A DNA stretch of 64,000 nucleotides, from positions 558,001 through 622,000 of the forward strand of contig JAHBUS010000001.1 in the NCBI GenBank assembly GCA_019637955.1, read 5' to 3'. Origin of the DNA: Pseudobdellovibrionaceae bacterium. GTDB lineage: Bacteria; Bdellovibrionota; Bdellovibrionia; Bdellovibrionales; Bdellovibrionaceae. Both the position numbers and the translations under genes were made by a program. The notes beneath the pieces were generated by a model that ran no database searches, was not told the origin of the DNA, and worked only from the letters and a program-made list of their open reading frames with translations. Below are positions 18,298 to 27,573 of the stretch, in pieces (position 1 is the stretch's first letter; each line of letters begins with the position of its first letter).

Positions 18298-19851
18298 ATG
18301 GCCTCAGAAGTCTCCCGATCCCAAAGCCGCGAACTGACCGACTTGCAGGGTGAGTACACCCGCAAACGCAAGGAGCTTGTGGAGTCGCGCGAAAACGAAC
18401 TCGCCGACTTGAAGCAGACCTACAATCAGCGCGAAGCCGACGTTCGCTCGCAGGGCGAGGCCGCGATCAACCATATCAAGAAATCGAGCAACGAAACCAT
18501 CGCCAAGGTCCGCGAAGACCAATCGGGCCGTGTCGACAACTTGCAGGAACAAAACCGCAAGAGCATGGACTCGCTCAAAAAGTACGCGCGCAATTCGCAA
18601 GAGGCCTACGGCGAGCAGATCCAATCGGCCGAAGAAAACGCCCGCGAGCGTCTTGAGCGCGTCGTGGCCAACGAGGAAAAGGCTCGGAGCCGGATCCAAA
18701 AGGACACTCAGCGATACTCGGAAACCAGCGCCAATTCGGTCAAACGCCTGCAAGAAGAGCAGCGTGCCCAGTACGAAAAGATCACCGAGCAAAATCAGGC
18801 CGAGCGCCAAAAAGCGCATGAAAAAGGCCAAACCGAGCTGCAAAAAATCAATGAGAGCTACCGTAAGAATGCCGAACAGGCCACCACGATCCGTGAGGAC
18901 CTTCTGCGCAAAAGTAAGGCCGACGTGTCCCAGCAGATCGGCCAGCTCAAAGAGCGCAATCAAGCCGCCATCGAAAAAGAGAAAATCCGCGGCGAACGCC
19001 TCACCAACGACACCCGGCTGCGCTACGAAGAGGAGATCGGCCGCCAAAACGATCGCGGCAAGCAAAAAGTCGCCTCGCTGCAAGCCGAAAACGCCAACGA
19101 TCTCGAGTCGATCAAGACTCGCGGCGAAGAGCGCAAAACCAAAGTGCGCGGCGAGTACGAGAAGCAGATCGTGCAGACTCACGAGATGGGACAGCGGCGC
19201 ATTCAGGAATCTCAAGACAAAACCAATCGCGACGAGCAACGCATTGAGGGCGAGCACCAGAATGCCCTGAAGCGCGAACAGGCGCAGTACGAAAAGCGCC
19301 GTCAGGAAATGGCCGACACGTACCAGAACCAGTTCGAGAAAAACGGCGACGTTTACCACAAGAGTTTGGCCAAACAGAATGATCAGTTTCAATCGCACTA
19401 CCGAAAGAACGCCCAGGCCCAAAACGAGTCGCTCAATATTCAAAACGAGATGTACCACAAGCAGCTGGCCAACTTGAAAGTCGGCTTGGCCAAGAAGGTC
19501 GATCAGTATGACGAGCGCAAAGACGACCCCTTCTACAAGATTCAAGACCGCGACACGCGCGTGATCGAAATGCCCGATGCGTACATCCTGCGCGCCTACG
19601 TCCCCAAACACGAGACCGAGAACGTGAAGGTCAAAGTCAAAGGCGACAAGGCCATGGTGAGCGGAACGCGTGCGTTTAAAGATGAAGTCGAAGAAAACGG
19701 CCGTAAGGTTTCGACCAACTCGTACCAAACCTTCCGCGAAGAGATCGCGCTGGAGAAACCCGTCTCCACCGAAGGCGTCACGCAACAACGCGAAGGTGAT
19801 TACCTTCGCGTCTTTATTCCCAAGTTGTCGTCATTTAGCAAAAAAGTATGA
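18298..19851 (+). CDS. Long coiled-coil protein with C-terminal HSP20-like domain
   Basis: A 517-residue protein. Residues about 5-400 are one highly charged helical rod (Glu/Lys/Arg/Gln with repeated EK, QER and ENA patterns) typical of an extended coiled coil. The last 110 residues resemble a small heat-shock (alpha-crystallin) domain: VIEMPDAYILRAYVPKHE, VKVKVKGDKAMVSGTR, then YQTFREEIALEKPV and DYLRVFIPK. HSP20 domains bind unfolded clients as dimers; the coiled coil would tether or multimerise them. No signal peptide or membrane segment. This combination is unusual. It stands alone in the plus direction. Confidence 0.75.
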   Translation: MASEVSRSQSRELTDLQGEYTRKRKELVESRENELADLKQTYNQREADVRSQGEAAINHIKKSSNETIAKVREDQSGRVDNLQEQNRKSMDSLKKYARNSQEAYGEQIQSAEENARERLERVVANEEKARSRIQKDTQRYSETSANSVKRLQEEQRAQYEKITEQNQAERQKAHEKGQTELQKINESYRKNAEQATTIREDLLRKSKADVSQQIGQLKERNQAAIEKEKIRGERLTNDTRLRYEEEIGRQNDRGKQKVASLQAENANDLESIKTRGEERKTKVRGEYEKQIVQTHEMGQRRIQESQDKTNRDEQRIEGEHQNALKREQAQYEKRRQEMADTYQNQFEKNGDVYHKSLAKQNDQFQSHYRKNAQAQNESLNIQNEMYHKQLANLKVGLAKKVDQYDERKDDPFYKIQDRDTRVIEMPDAYILRAYVPKHETENVKVKVKGDKAMVSGTRAFKDEVEENGRKVSTNSYQTFREEIALEKPVSTEGVTQQREGDYLRVFIPKLSSFSKKV

Positions 19852-19877
19852 TGAACGGAGCGCGCAAAACGCGCGGC

Positions 19878-20114
19878 TTAGGCTTTCATCATGAAGCGGA
19901 TTTCGCGCATCATGTAGCGCATGCGGGCTTGCAGATCTTGCAATTGGGCGAGGTTGGCCGAGAGTTCAGTCACGGGGTCGACGACCTGAACTGGGACTTC
20001 GGCCCATTCACGGTAAACGAGATTCGACTCGAGCGAAGAAACGGTTTGGGCCGATTCCCACAAAGCCGATGTGGTTGGCTGAAGGCCCGCAATCAAAGTC
20101 AGCTCTTGTTTCAT
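19878..20114 (-). CDS. Small helical protein of unknown function
   Basis: A 78-residue protein. The first 30 residues are neutral to hydrophobic (MKQELTLIAGLQPTTSALWE). The rest is a helix with heptad-like Leu spacing (VTELSANLAQLQDLQARMRYMMREIRFMM). The ATG at 20114 is preferred because GGAGA lies 5 bases upstream; the upstream codon at 20144 lacks one. It ends 26 bases past the coiled-coil/HSP20 gene tail to tail. Function unknown. Confidence 0.6.
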   Translation of the reverse strand: MKQELTLIAGLQPTTSALWESAQTVSSLESNLVYREWAEVPVQVVDPVTELSANLAQLQDLQARMRYMMREIRFMMKA

Positions 20115-20241
20115 CGTTTTCTCCGATCTTTCTTGAAGTCCCAAGATCTAAGTCTAGAGACAGCATTTTGAGTTCCACAACTTAAATTGCCTGACATGAA
20201 TCCGTTACAGTCTTGTCAAACATCAGGTCACGCCCAGCTGC

Positions 20242-20880
20242 TCAATATTCGCAGCGGACCGACTCCACGTCTGTTTTCGTGACGCTTGCACGGTTCGTCG
20301 TTGAGGCGAGGTAGGTCCCCATGACGCTTCCCCCCGCATCTTTGTGCTTCAATCCAAGAACGTGCCCCAGCTCATGCACCAGGAGCGATTCCAAATGCAC
20401 GTCCCGGCCCGATCTCGGGGTTGTCACGTAATAGCTGAAGTCTTTCGCATTGATACGGATGTCGGCTTCACGAATTTCATCGCCCACCCAATACACCGAC
20501 GTGCGCGCCTGCTCACTGGTGCGGTTGGCTTCCCACGTGTTCATCCAATAAATCATATTCACGCCGTCCTGCCGGGGCTGCAAGGGACCCGCGACGTTGT
20601 AAGCCACCACTTGAAACAAGGGACGGCCCGTGGCGGTCTCCCACTTCTTCAGAGCAGCCTCGATGGCGGGGTAGTATTCGGATGGGATGGAGGAGTGGAA
20701 GGAGAGACGGATCGGGAGATTGTTTTTCCACGAGATGCGCTGGCCATACACGTTCTGCACGAAACCACAGTCGTTCTCAGAACCATACGAGGGGTTCACG
20801 GCATCAGCCAGGGTTTGACCGCAAGCGCTCAACCACAGCGTCGACAGGAGCAGAATGGCACCGATAACTGTCTTTCTCAT
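20242..20880 (-). CDS. Matrixin-like zinc metalloprotease lipoprotein
   Basis: A 212-residue lipoprotein (signal MRKTVIGAILLLSTLWLSAC, lipobox LSAC). The catalytic motif is HELGHVLGLKHK, the extended HExxHxxGxxH of metzincins, followed by GGSVMGTYL, where the methionine fits the Met-turn of matrixin (M10) peptidases. The upstream half supplies the usual substrate-binding strands (IRLSFHSSIPSEYYPAI, ALKKWETATGRPLF). The ATG at 20880 has a good AAGGAAGG Shine-Dalgarno. The protein would cleave targets on a membrane surface, which would fit a predator, but no target is known. Confidence 0.85.
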   Translation of the reverse strand: MRKTVIGAILLLSTLWLSACGQTLADAVNPSYGSENDCGFVQNVYGQRISWKNNLPIRLSFHSSIPSEYYPAIEAALKKWETATGRPLFQVVAYNVAGPLQPRQDGVNMIYWMNTWEANRTSEQARTSVYWVGDEIREADIRINAKDFSYYVTTPRSGRDVHLESLLVHELGHVLGLKHKDAGGSVMGTYLASTTNRASVTKTDVESVRCEY

Positions 20881-21496
20881 GAACTGGCCTTCCTTCACAC
20901 CTTTTCGTAGGGCAAAAAGCCCGCCCCGTTGGGGCATGCTCTAACCTCTTGAAATCAGGTGTTTTTGACCCATTCAGCGAAAACCATGGAGTGTCAAAAA
21001 GCGAGACACCGGCTCGGAATGAGACGGCTTTATGGAGACCTAACTGGCCGAAATAACTTGGTTTTAAACCTGTCAGAAGAGTTTCAGGGCTCCCCTCTCG
21101 AGAACGCCCGCTGGTGTCACCTTAGACTGGCACACCAGTTGCTCTAAGAGATCTGCAAGTGACCTGGCTCCGCCGCGACCTGCGGATTTCTAAGAGCCGA
21201 CGAGAAGACCGCCACAAGGCTCTTCAATCAAAAATCCCATCTTCTGGAGGCCGAGGAAATAACCCCACCCTCCAGTCTGTCCAAAATCAGCCCCTTATAG
21301 CTCCCAAAACAAAAGCTAATCAGAAAATCTAAACTTGAATTTAAAAATGAGCTTTTAAAAACCAACAATGTGACTAAGACAGAAGAGCGAATCGCCGAAG
21401 GCCGAACGGCCATCTGTGGTCAGAGAGCGCGCGCCAGACGCGCGTTTAAACAGAGCGCGCGCCAGACGCGCGACCAACAAACAGAGCTTAGCTGTC
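20881..21496. other. Long intergenic region, AT-rich in its right half
   Basis: A 616-base gap without a convincing gene. It holds the upstream region of the metalloprotease gene, an AT-rich stretch (about 21225-21375), two identical 21-base GC palindromes 28 bases apart (21424-21444 and 21452-21472), and part of the hairpin that spans the response regulator stop. Three open frames of 61-79 codons lack ribosome binding sites and look random. Confidence 0.5.
21424..21472. repeat. Two identical GC-rich palindromic repeats
   Basis: Two exact 21-base copies (21424-21444 and 21452-21472) of an imperfect palindrome with GCGCGCG and CGCGCG arms, 28 bases apart. An exact inverted copy sits at 28037-28057 inside a coding region, and diverged copies lie at 22222-22240 and 47966-47988. 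Confidence 0.8.
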
Positions 21497-22192
<696 letters not shown>

Positions 22193-22221
22193 AGGTGATC
22201 GATCCAAGTTCCTTTGTAGGT

Positions 22222-22240
22222 CGCGCGTCTCGTGCGCGCT
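22222..22240. repeat. Diverged copy of the GC palindrome family
   Basis: CGCGCG arms with a TCTCGTG centre, preceded by CTTTGTAGGT. The copy at 28037 is preceded by the nearly identical CTTTGTCGGT, which argues for common origin rather than chance. It lies in the leader of the response regulator gene. Confidence 0.6.
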
Positions 22241-22485
22241 TCGATTAGTGAGAAATGCTGGTTCCATAAGGATCTCTTCTAATTTGAAAAGGTTGATACA
22301 CGTCCGACAAGTCCTGAATGCGTGAACGGTCCAAAAAGGCGGTCGACAACCGTCGGCCTCGACCTTCGGTCCGTACCCAAGATTGTCCAAAGATGCGAGC
22401 CTATGAAGGTCTCAGCCCCCCGTCAACCTCAGTTTTGGCAAAACAAATCCCAGTTGAGATTCAGCCGGTCAAGAGAGAGGATCTT

Positions 22486-23487
22486 ATGCGAAAATTAACA
22501 GTCATTCCCGGAGATGGCATTGGCCCCGAAATCACGGCGCAAATGCTGCGCGTTTTAAAGGCCGTTTCGGCTCCCTTCGACTACGAAGAGCACCCCGCCG
22601 GTCTGATCGCCCTCGAAACCGTTGGCGAACTGCTCCCAGAATCGACGCTGCGCTCAATCAATCAAACTGGTTTAGCCATCAAAGGACCGACAACCACCCC
22701 TGTTTCTGGGGGTCACCGCTCTCTTAACGTCACGCTTCGTCAAAAGTTCGACCTGTACGCCAACGTCCGCCCGGTCCGCAGCCTTCCCGGCGTGGAATGC
22801 CGCTTTGGCGAGGTGGACTTCGTGATCGTGCGCGAGAACACCGAGGATCTCTACATGGGCATCGAGCGCATGGTGGATGCCGACACCGCCGAGAGCATCA
22901 AACGCATCACCCGCTCAGGCTCCGAGCGGATCGCCCGCTACGCCCTGGATTTGGCGAGGCGCACGGGCCGCAAACAAGTCGCCTGCGTCCACAAAGCCAA
23001 CATCATGAAGATGTCGGATGGTTTGTTCCTAAAAACGGCGCAAGACGTGGCGACGAAATATCCCGAGATTCAATTCCGGGACGTGATCGTCGACAATATG
23101 TGCATGCAAATGGTCACTCGGCCCTCGCAATTCGAGGTGGTCGTCACGCAAAATCTGTACGGTGATATCTTGAGCGATCTGGGTGCGGGCTTGGTGGGCG
23201 GCCTCGGCGTGGCGCCGGGCGCGAATATCGGAAAGGACGCCGCGGTTTTTGAAGCCGTACACGGGTCGGCGCCCGATATCGCGGGCCAAAACAAAGCAAA
23301 CCCCACCGCTTTAATCCAATCGGCCGTGATGCTTCTCGAACATATCGGTGAGATTGAAAAATCGAAGGCGATTATGACAGCGTTAGTCTCGACACTGGCC
23401 GACGTCAATGCACGCACCGGTGACCTGGGCGGACGCGGGACCACTTCGAGCTTTACAGACGCGCTTCTACAGAAGATAAAATCTTAA
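22486..23487 (+). CDS. NAD-type isocitrate/isopropylmalate dehydrogenase family enzyme
   Basis: A 333-residue beta-decarboxylating dehydrogenase. Motifs are IPGDGIGPEIT at the N-terminus, ANVRPVRSLPG, VIVRENTEDLYMGIE (the substrate loop), VHKANIMK, QNLYGDILSDLGAGLVG (metal-binding Asp) and FEAVHGSAPDIAGQ. The length and ENTEDLYMG-E sequence fit NAD-dependent isocitrate dehydrogenase better than 3-isopropylmalate dehydrogenase, but homoisocitrate-type activity cannot be excluded. It would convert isocitrate to 2-oxoglutarate in the TCA cycle. The ATG at 22486 has AGAGAGAGG upstream. The histidine kinase gene follows by 38 bases and may share its transcript. Confidence 0.85.
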   Translation: MRKLTVIPGDGIGPEITAQMLRVLKAVSAPFDYEEHPAGLIALETVGELLPESTLRSINQTGLAIKGPTTTPVSGGHRSLNVTLRQKFDLYANVRPVRSLPGVECRFGEVDFVIVRENTEDLYMGIERMVDADTAESIKRITRSGSERIARYALDLARRTGRKQVACVHKANIMKMSDGLFLKTAQDVATKYPEIQFRDVIVDNMCMQMVTRPSQFEVVVTQNLYGDILSDLGAGLVGGLGVAPGANIGKDAAVFEAVHGSAPDIAGQNKANPTALIQSAVMLLEHIGEIEKSKAIMTALVSTLADVNARTGDLGGRGTTSSFTDALLQKIKS

Positions 23488-23525
23488 GAGATCTATTTGA
23501 CCGCGCTCCCAGCGAAAGACGTTTC

Positions 23526-24845
23526 GTGAACCCATCGATCGACAATCACCTGAAGTTGGACGTGTGCCGCCGAAGCTTGGTGGCCGCGCCCCTATTCGCG
23601 GTCTGCGCAGCCCTGCTCTTTTTTATTCCCATTGTCGAAGACCCCCTTTCGCTTTTTTTCTTTCAGATGGGAGCCATGGTCGCCTTTTTGTCGAGTTTGA
23701 TCCGCGCGTTCGCGGCCTACCAAATCAACCATCATGGTCTGGATGCGCTGGCAAGCTGGGACCGGGCGCACGAGATCGCGATCTGGCTCAATGCGATCAG
23801 CTACGGTCTGTGCGCGACGTTGGGCCTTCTCGCCTCCGAAGCGGGTTCCTTGAATCACGAGCTGTCGTTGGTCGTTTCGATCGCCATCGTCGGCGGCTCG
23901 GCCGGCTCCATCGCGCTCATGCCGCGCGCTCAGCTCGCCGTGATCTTTTTCGCGAGCGTGGTGCCCAGCCTTGTGCTGTTCGCGCAGATCAAACCCGGCG
24001 ACCCGCTGACTTACATCCTCCCGGCCGTGATGACGGTGCTGAATGTTTTCTTCATTCTGAATTCGCGCCAGTTCTACCAGCAGATCCGCAAGAAATTTGA
24101 AATCGACGAGGACCTCAAGGCCTCGCGCGCGCGGGCTTCGTATTCGGCCAAGCTGGCGTCCTTGGGCGAGATGGCGGGCGGCGTGGCCCACGAAATCAAC
24201 AACCCGCTCGCGATCATGATGGGCCAAGCCGAACAGATCCGCTCGCTCGCCACCAATGCCGGAGGACCGGAGGGAGCCAAGCTTCTGGAAAAATCCGAAA
24301 AGCTCATCCTCTCGGTTCTTCGGATCCGCAAGATCATTCAAGGTCTGCTTCTTTTTTCGCGCGAGGCGGAGAACGATCCCAAGATCGCCTTCAGCCTCGG
24401 GTCTCTGATTGAAGACTCTTTAGGGCTCTGTAAAGAAAAATTCCGTTATGCCCGCGTGGACCTTGTTTTGGACCCGGTCCCCGAGCTCCAAGTGCTTTGC
24501 CGGCCGACGCAGATCTCGCAGGTGATACTCAATCTCTTGAACAACGCTTTCGACGCCGTCCAAAACTTGGACCAAAAATCCGTGCGCATCTACTTCATGG
24601 ACCTGCCGCACGCCGTTCGCTTAACCGTTCACGACAACGGCGCGGGCGTGCCGAAGGAGATCGAACGCAAAGTGTTCGAGCCTTTCTTTACGACCAAAGA
24701 TTTTGGCAAAGGAACGGGTCTGGGTTTGAGCATCTCACGCAGCATCGTCGAAGAGCACGGGGGCGAATTGGTTCTCAACCCTAGTGACGGTGGCGCGTCT
24801 TTCAGCTTCACCATCCCCAAAGCGAAAAACACCGCCGCGATTTAG
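23526..24845 (+). CDS. Membrane-bound sensor histidine kinase
   Basis: A 439-residue kinase with a GTG start. About six hydrophobic segments fill residues 15-180, with hardly any periplasmic loop, so it probably senses a membrane or internal cue. The HisKA domain carries the phospho-accepting His222 in GEMAGGVAHEINNPLAI, followed by the ATPase domain with QVILNLLNNAFDAV (N box), VHDNGAGVPKEI (G1) and GTGLGLSISRSIVEEHGG (G2). It lies 38 bases behind the dehydrogenase gene. The nearest regulator is the OmpR-type protein on the opposite strand. The 3' end overlaps a cytochrome gene by 4 bases. Confidence 0.9.
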   Translation: MNPSIDNHLKLDVCRRSLVAAPLFAVCAALLFFIPIVEDPLSLFFFQMGAMVAFLSSLIRAFAAYQINHHGLDALASWDRAHEIAIWLNAISYGLCATLGLLASEAGSLNHELSLVVSIAIVGGSAGSIALMPRAQLAVIFFASVVPSLVLFAQIKPGDPLTYILPAVMTVLNVFFILNSRQFYQQIRKKFEIDEDLKASRARASYSAKLASLGEMAGGVAHEINNPLAIMMGQAEQIRSLATNAGGPEGAKLLEKSEKLILSVLRIRKIIQGLLLFSREAENDPKIAFSLGSLIEDSLGLCKEKFRYARVDLVLDPVPELQVLCRPTQISQVILNLLNNAFDAVQNLDQKSVRIYFMDLPHAVRLTVHDNGAGVPKEIERKVFEPFFTTKDFGKGTGLGLSISRSIVEEHGGELVLNPSDGGASFSFTIPKAKNTAAI

Positions 24846-25555
24846 TCGCCTTTTGCACGCTCCGGCAGGCCCAAACGGATCCACTCGGTCAGCACTTTCA
24901 CTTCGTCCGGTGTCACGCGCGCGATTCCGCTGCGCGCCGGAGGCATGGAGCCGCGCCCCTCTTTGACGACGGCTTTGATGAAGGGACTGGCTTCGGGCAT
25001 CGAGGTGTCGAAGAGATCGGCGGCCAGCTGGATCCCCGCATAGCTCGAGAAGTCGTACAACTCCCCGCTCTCTCCGGGTTGATGGCAGCTCAGACATTTT
25101 CCTTCGAGAATTTTATCTTTGATCGACTCGTAATTGGGCGCGAGCGGCTTCACCGCGATCGGCGGCGGCTGGTTGGCCTCATCGCATTTTTTCTTGGTCT
25201 CGGCGCTCATCACTTCGGGGGCGCCGCCTTCGATCCATTTCAAAACGAGCTCTTCTTCAGCGCGGGGAAGCGGGCGTCCAACGGGCATGGTGCGCTTGCG
25301 CAGTTCGGCCTCAACTTTGCCCAACGAAGCTTTGATGCCTGCATAGTTCGTCAAGTCCACGCCGCGAGCCAAGTGGCGGTCGTGGCAAGTGTTGCACCGG
25401 TTGGTGAGCACGATCGCTTTGATGGTTTCAAATTCACCGGGCCCGCAGAGGCTGGTGGGAATCACCGTGCCCTCATCGGGACGGGCCTTTTCGATTTTTT
25501 CATTGCAACCCGCAAGAACGGCGGCCAGCACGGAGAGGACGAGAAGGGTTTTCAT
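24842..25555 (-). CDS. Di-haem c-type cytochrome lipoprotein A
   Basis: A 237-residue lipoprotein (lipobox VLAGC after a short signal). It has two repeats of a mono-haem unit: CNTCH, then TMPVGRPLPRAEEELVLKWIEGGAP; and CLSCH, then SMPPARSGIARVTPDEVKVLTEWIRLGLP. Each CxxCH is followed by a distal Met-Pro that could be the second haem ligand. This layout resembles the cytochrome-like domains of planctomycete-type exported proteins. It is paralogous to the lipoprotein at 26771 (shared CNE-IEKA-P-EG after the lipobox). Last gene of the minus-strand cluster, 90 bases after the barrel-like protein. It probably carries electrons at the membrane. Confidence 0.85.
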   Translation of the reverse strand: MKTLLVLSVLAAVLAGCNEKIEKARPDEGTVIPTSLCGPGEFETIKAIVLTNRCNTCHDRHLARGVDLTNYAGIKASLGKVEAELRKRTMPVGRPLPRAEEELVLKWIEGGAPEVMSAETKKKCDEANQPPPIAVKPLAPNYESIKDKILEGKCLSCHQPGESGELYDFSSYAGIQLAADLFDTSMPEASPFIKAVVKEGRGSMPPARSGIARVTPDEVKVLTEWIRLGLPERAKGD

Positions 25556-25645
25556 CGGGGCAATTTAATTCATCCGGGCCGTGGGCCAAAGGACAATGCG
25601 TGGCCGTGCATCTTTTGCCCGCACGACCGTTCAGATTTTTGACAG

Positions 25646-26770
25646 CTACAGATAGTAGTGCAGGATCATCAAGGCCTCATCGCCCTCCTGCTCGGAGGTC
25701 TGCCGGTCCCTCACACGCAGGTAAGCGACCTGAAGCTCCCAGTGAGGCCGCGGAAAGAACTGAAATCCCGGGCCGTACTTGGTTCTTAACGTCTTTTCGT
25801 TCGCCTGATCGAACTGGGCGGCATCGAGGATCGCCGACAGCCAATAGCCTTTGCTGGGCTCCCAGCTCGTTTTCTGAAACGCGTACCAGCTTTGCTGCTC
25901 GGAGCCCGCCGTCTTGCGGTTTTGCACCGTGAACTGCGCCAGCGTCGTCACATGCTCGTTCCAGCCGACAAGCGCATGCGCGCCCCGCAGCCAGCGCTCC
26001 GTGCCCTCGAAGGTGCCGCGCCAGATGTCGAGACCGATCTTCTTGTTGTTGTTCACGATGAAATCCAGAGTGCCGTAAGTCGACGTCTCGCGCGCGGCCT
26101 GCGCAAGGGTGTCGTCGGATTTGGAGGCGCCGATCAGGGCCCCCCAGGTTTCGCCCTGATACTCGGCCTCACCCAAGTGGCGGCGGTCCAGAGGGCCGAA
26201 GCCCAAGTCTTGACGAAACGCCCAGTTGTGCTCGCTGGTCATCAGACCGAAATGGGGCGTGCCGAGCGCGGCGCGGATCCAGATTTTTTCCATCGCCGGG
26301 ATCACGAAAGCCCAACGCCGGACCGTGTAGGTTTTCAGCTCCCCGCGTTTCTCAACACCGTAGGTGACACCGACGGAGCCAAAGGCCGTCCGGTAGGCCG
26401 CCTCGAGGTCAGTTTGCATCGGGAAGAACGCGCGTTTGCGTTGAAATTCGTTTTCTTGGTGCGTTTGAATCACGCGAAAATCGCCGCCCACAAAAAGACC
26501 GGTGTCCTCTTCGGCGTTGACCCACTTGGCGATGGCCGTGTCATTGACCGCGCCATGAAAGAGCGACTCCTCGCCCTCGTAAGCCCAGCGGCTCAGCAAC
26601 TCCTTGGAGAGCGAGCGTCCGTAAGCGGTCGTCAGTCCTCCCCCGGCGGGAGAAACGTGGCAGGCCGTGCAGTGCACGTAGCCGTGACGGATCAGCTCCG
26701 GAAAGGCGAGCGCTCGGGGCGCAACGAGCGCCACGGCGAGGGCGATCAAGGTGAAGACGGCGGTTTTCAT
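25646..26770 (-). CDS. Outer-membrane barrel-like protein with one haem-binding motif
   Basis: A 374-residue exported protein. After the signal peptide (ending ALA) comes HGYVHCTACHVSPAGGGLTTAYGR, whose key part is one CxxCH haem site within about 35 residues of the mature N-terminus. The remainder is a series of alternating, aromatic-rich strands (for example FVGGDFRVIQTHQ, WIRAALGTPHFGL, PHWELQVAYLRVRDR) that looks like an outer-membrane beta barrel, although it ends in Leu rather than Phe. The gene starts at the base after the stop of cytochrome B, so they are coupled. It could be a pore that places a haem near the outer membrane; function is inferred. Confidence 0.75.
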   Translation of the reverse strand: MKTAVFTLIALAVALVAPRALAFPELIRHGYVHCTACHVSPAGGGLTTAYGRSLSKELLSRWAYEGEESLFHGAVNDTAIAKWVNAEEDTGLFVGGDFRVIQTHQENEFQRKRAFFPMQTDLEAAYRTAFGSVGVTYGVEKRGELKTYTVRRWAFVIPAMEKIWIRAALGTPHFGLMTSEHNWAFRQDLGFGPLDRRHLGEAEYQGETWGALIGASKSDDTLAQAARETSTYGTLDFIVNNNKKIGLDIWRGTFEGTERWLRGAHALVGWNEHVTTLAQFTVQNRKTAGSEQQSWYAFQKTSWEPSKGYWLSAILDAAQFDQANEKTLRTKYGPGFQFFPRPHWELQVAYLRVRDRQTSEQEGDEALMILHYYL

Positions 26771-27484
26771 TTAGTTTCCTGTCTCAGGGAGTCCGCGGCG
26801 GATCCACTCCAGAAGGGTTTGCACCTCTTCGCGGGTCAACGGCGAGATTCCACTGCGAGGAGGAGGCATAGCGCCGCGCCCCGTTTTTGTCACGGCTTCG
26901 ATGAGATCGCTGTCCTCGGGATCCCGCCGATCAAAGAGTTCGTCCGCATCGGCCATGAGCGCCGGGTAGGATGAAAAATCGTAAAGTCCGGAGCCTGCAT
27001 CGTGGCAGGTCAGGCACTTGGGTTCAAAGATGCGCTCGCGGATGGAGGCGTAGTTGGGCGCCAGCGGCTTCACCGGCGTGACGGGATCGGTGCCCCCGCC
27101 GCCATTTTGACAGTCCGGGCTCGGCGGGCCGCTGGCGTTTTGCGGAGCGCCCTCGCCGATCCACTTGAGAATCAAAGCCTCCTCAGCGGCCGGAAGGGGC
27201 CGCGCCTTGGGCATCGTGCGCGCCTTGATGACGGTCTCGACCTTGCCGATGGCGGCTTTGACTGCGGCGTAGTTTTCGAGATTCACCCCTCCCGAGGAGC
27301 CGTGGCAGGCCACGCAGCGCACGCTTAAAACCACGCGCTGGATGGTCGCAAAATCGGTGGGACCACACGCAAGCCCCGCGTTCGCTCCGCCCTCCTCAGG
27401 CAGGGCCTTGTCGATGCGCTCATTGCAAGCGCCCGTCATCAGGGCCAAAAACAAAACCAGTATGCGGCAAAAAGGCGTCGTCAT
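26771..27484 (-). CDS. Di-haem c-type cytochrome lipoprotein B
   Basis: A 237-residue paralogue of lipoprotein A, with lipobox MTGAC and two units: CVACH, then TMPKARPLPAAEEALILKWI; and CLTCH, then AMPPPRSGISPLTREEVQTL. The ATG at 27484 is supported by GAAGGAGG 5 bases upstream; the in-frame TTG at 27499 is not. Its stop abuts the start of the barrel-like protein, so the two are translated together. The two copies flanking one barrel gene suggest a duplicated electron carrier on either side of a shared outer-membrane partner. A perfect hairpin at 27521-27547 separates it from the gene upstream. Confidence 0.85.
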   Translation of the reverse strand: MTTPFCRILVLFLALMTGACNERIDKALPEEGGANAGLACGPTDFATIQRVVLSVRCVACHGSSGGVNLENYAAVKAAIGKVETVIKARTMPKARPLPAAEEALILKWIGEGAPQNASGPPSPDCQNGGGGTDPVTPVKPLAPNYASIRERIFEPKCLTCHDAGSGLYDFSSYPALMADADELFDRRDPEDSDLIEAVTKTGRGAMPPPRSGISPLTREEVQTLLEWIRRGLPETGN

Positions 27485-27520
27485 CGCGGCCTCCTTCAAA
27501 GGCAGAATGCCGCGAAACGA

Positions 27521-27547
27521 ATCAGGGAGCCACGAAGGCTCCCTGAT
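27521..27547 (-). terminator. Perfect 11-bp hairpin between exported protein and cytochrome B
   Basis: Arms 27521-27531 and 27537-27547 with a 5-base loop. It follows the stop of the 179-residue exported protein by 26 bases on the minus strand. The downstream T content is modest, so it may attenuate rather than stop the transcript running into the cytochrome genes. Confidence 0.5.
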
Positions 27548-27573
27548 GGAAATGGTATGATTCGGTAGGATTC

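Noticed and set aside
18304-19788. Long open frame of 494 codons on the strand opposite the coiled-coil gene
   Set aside because: It is a mirror of the Glu/Lys-rich coding sequence. Its product is Leu/Val/Phe-rich with no domain, and the plus-strand gene has a coherent coiled coil and HSP20 domain.
20959-21413. Short open frames of 61-62 codons in the long intergenic gap
   Set aside because: No ribosome binding site, no codon pattern like the neighbours, and no recognisable sequence.
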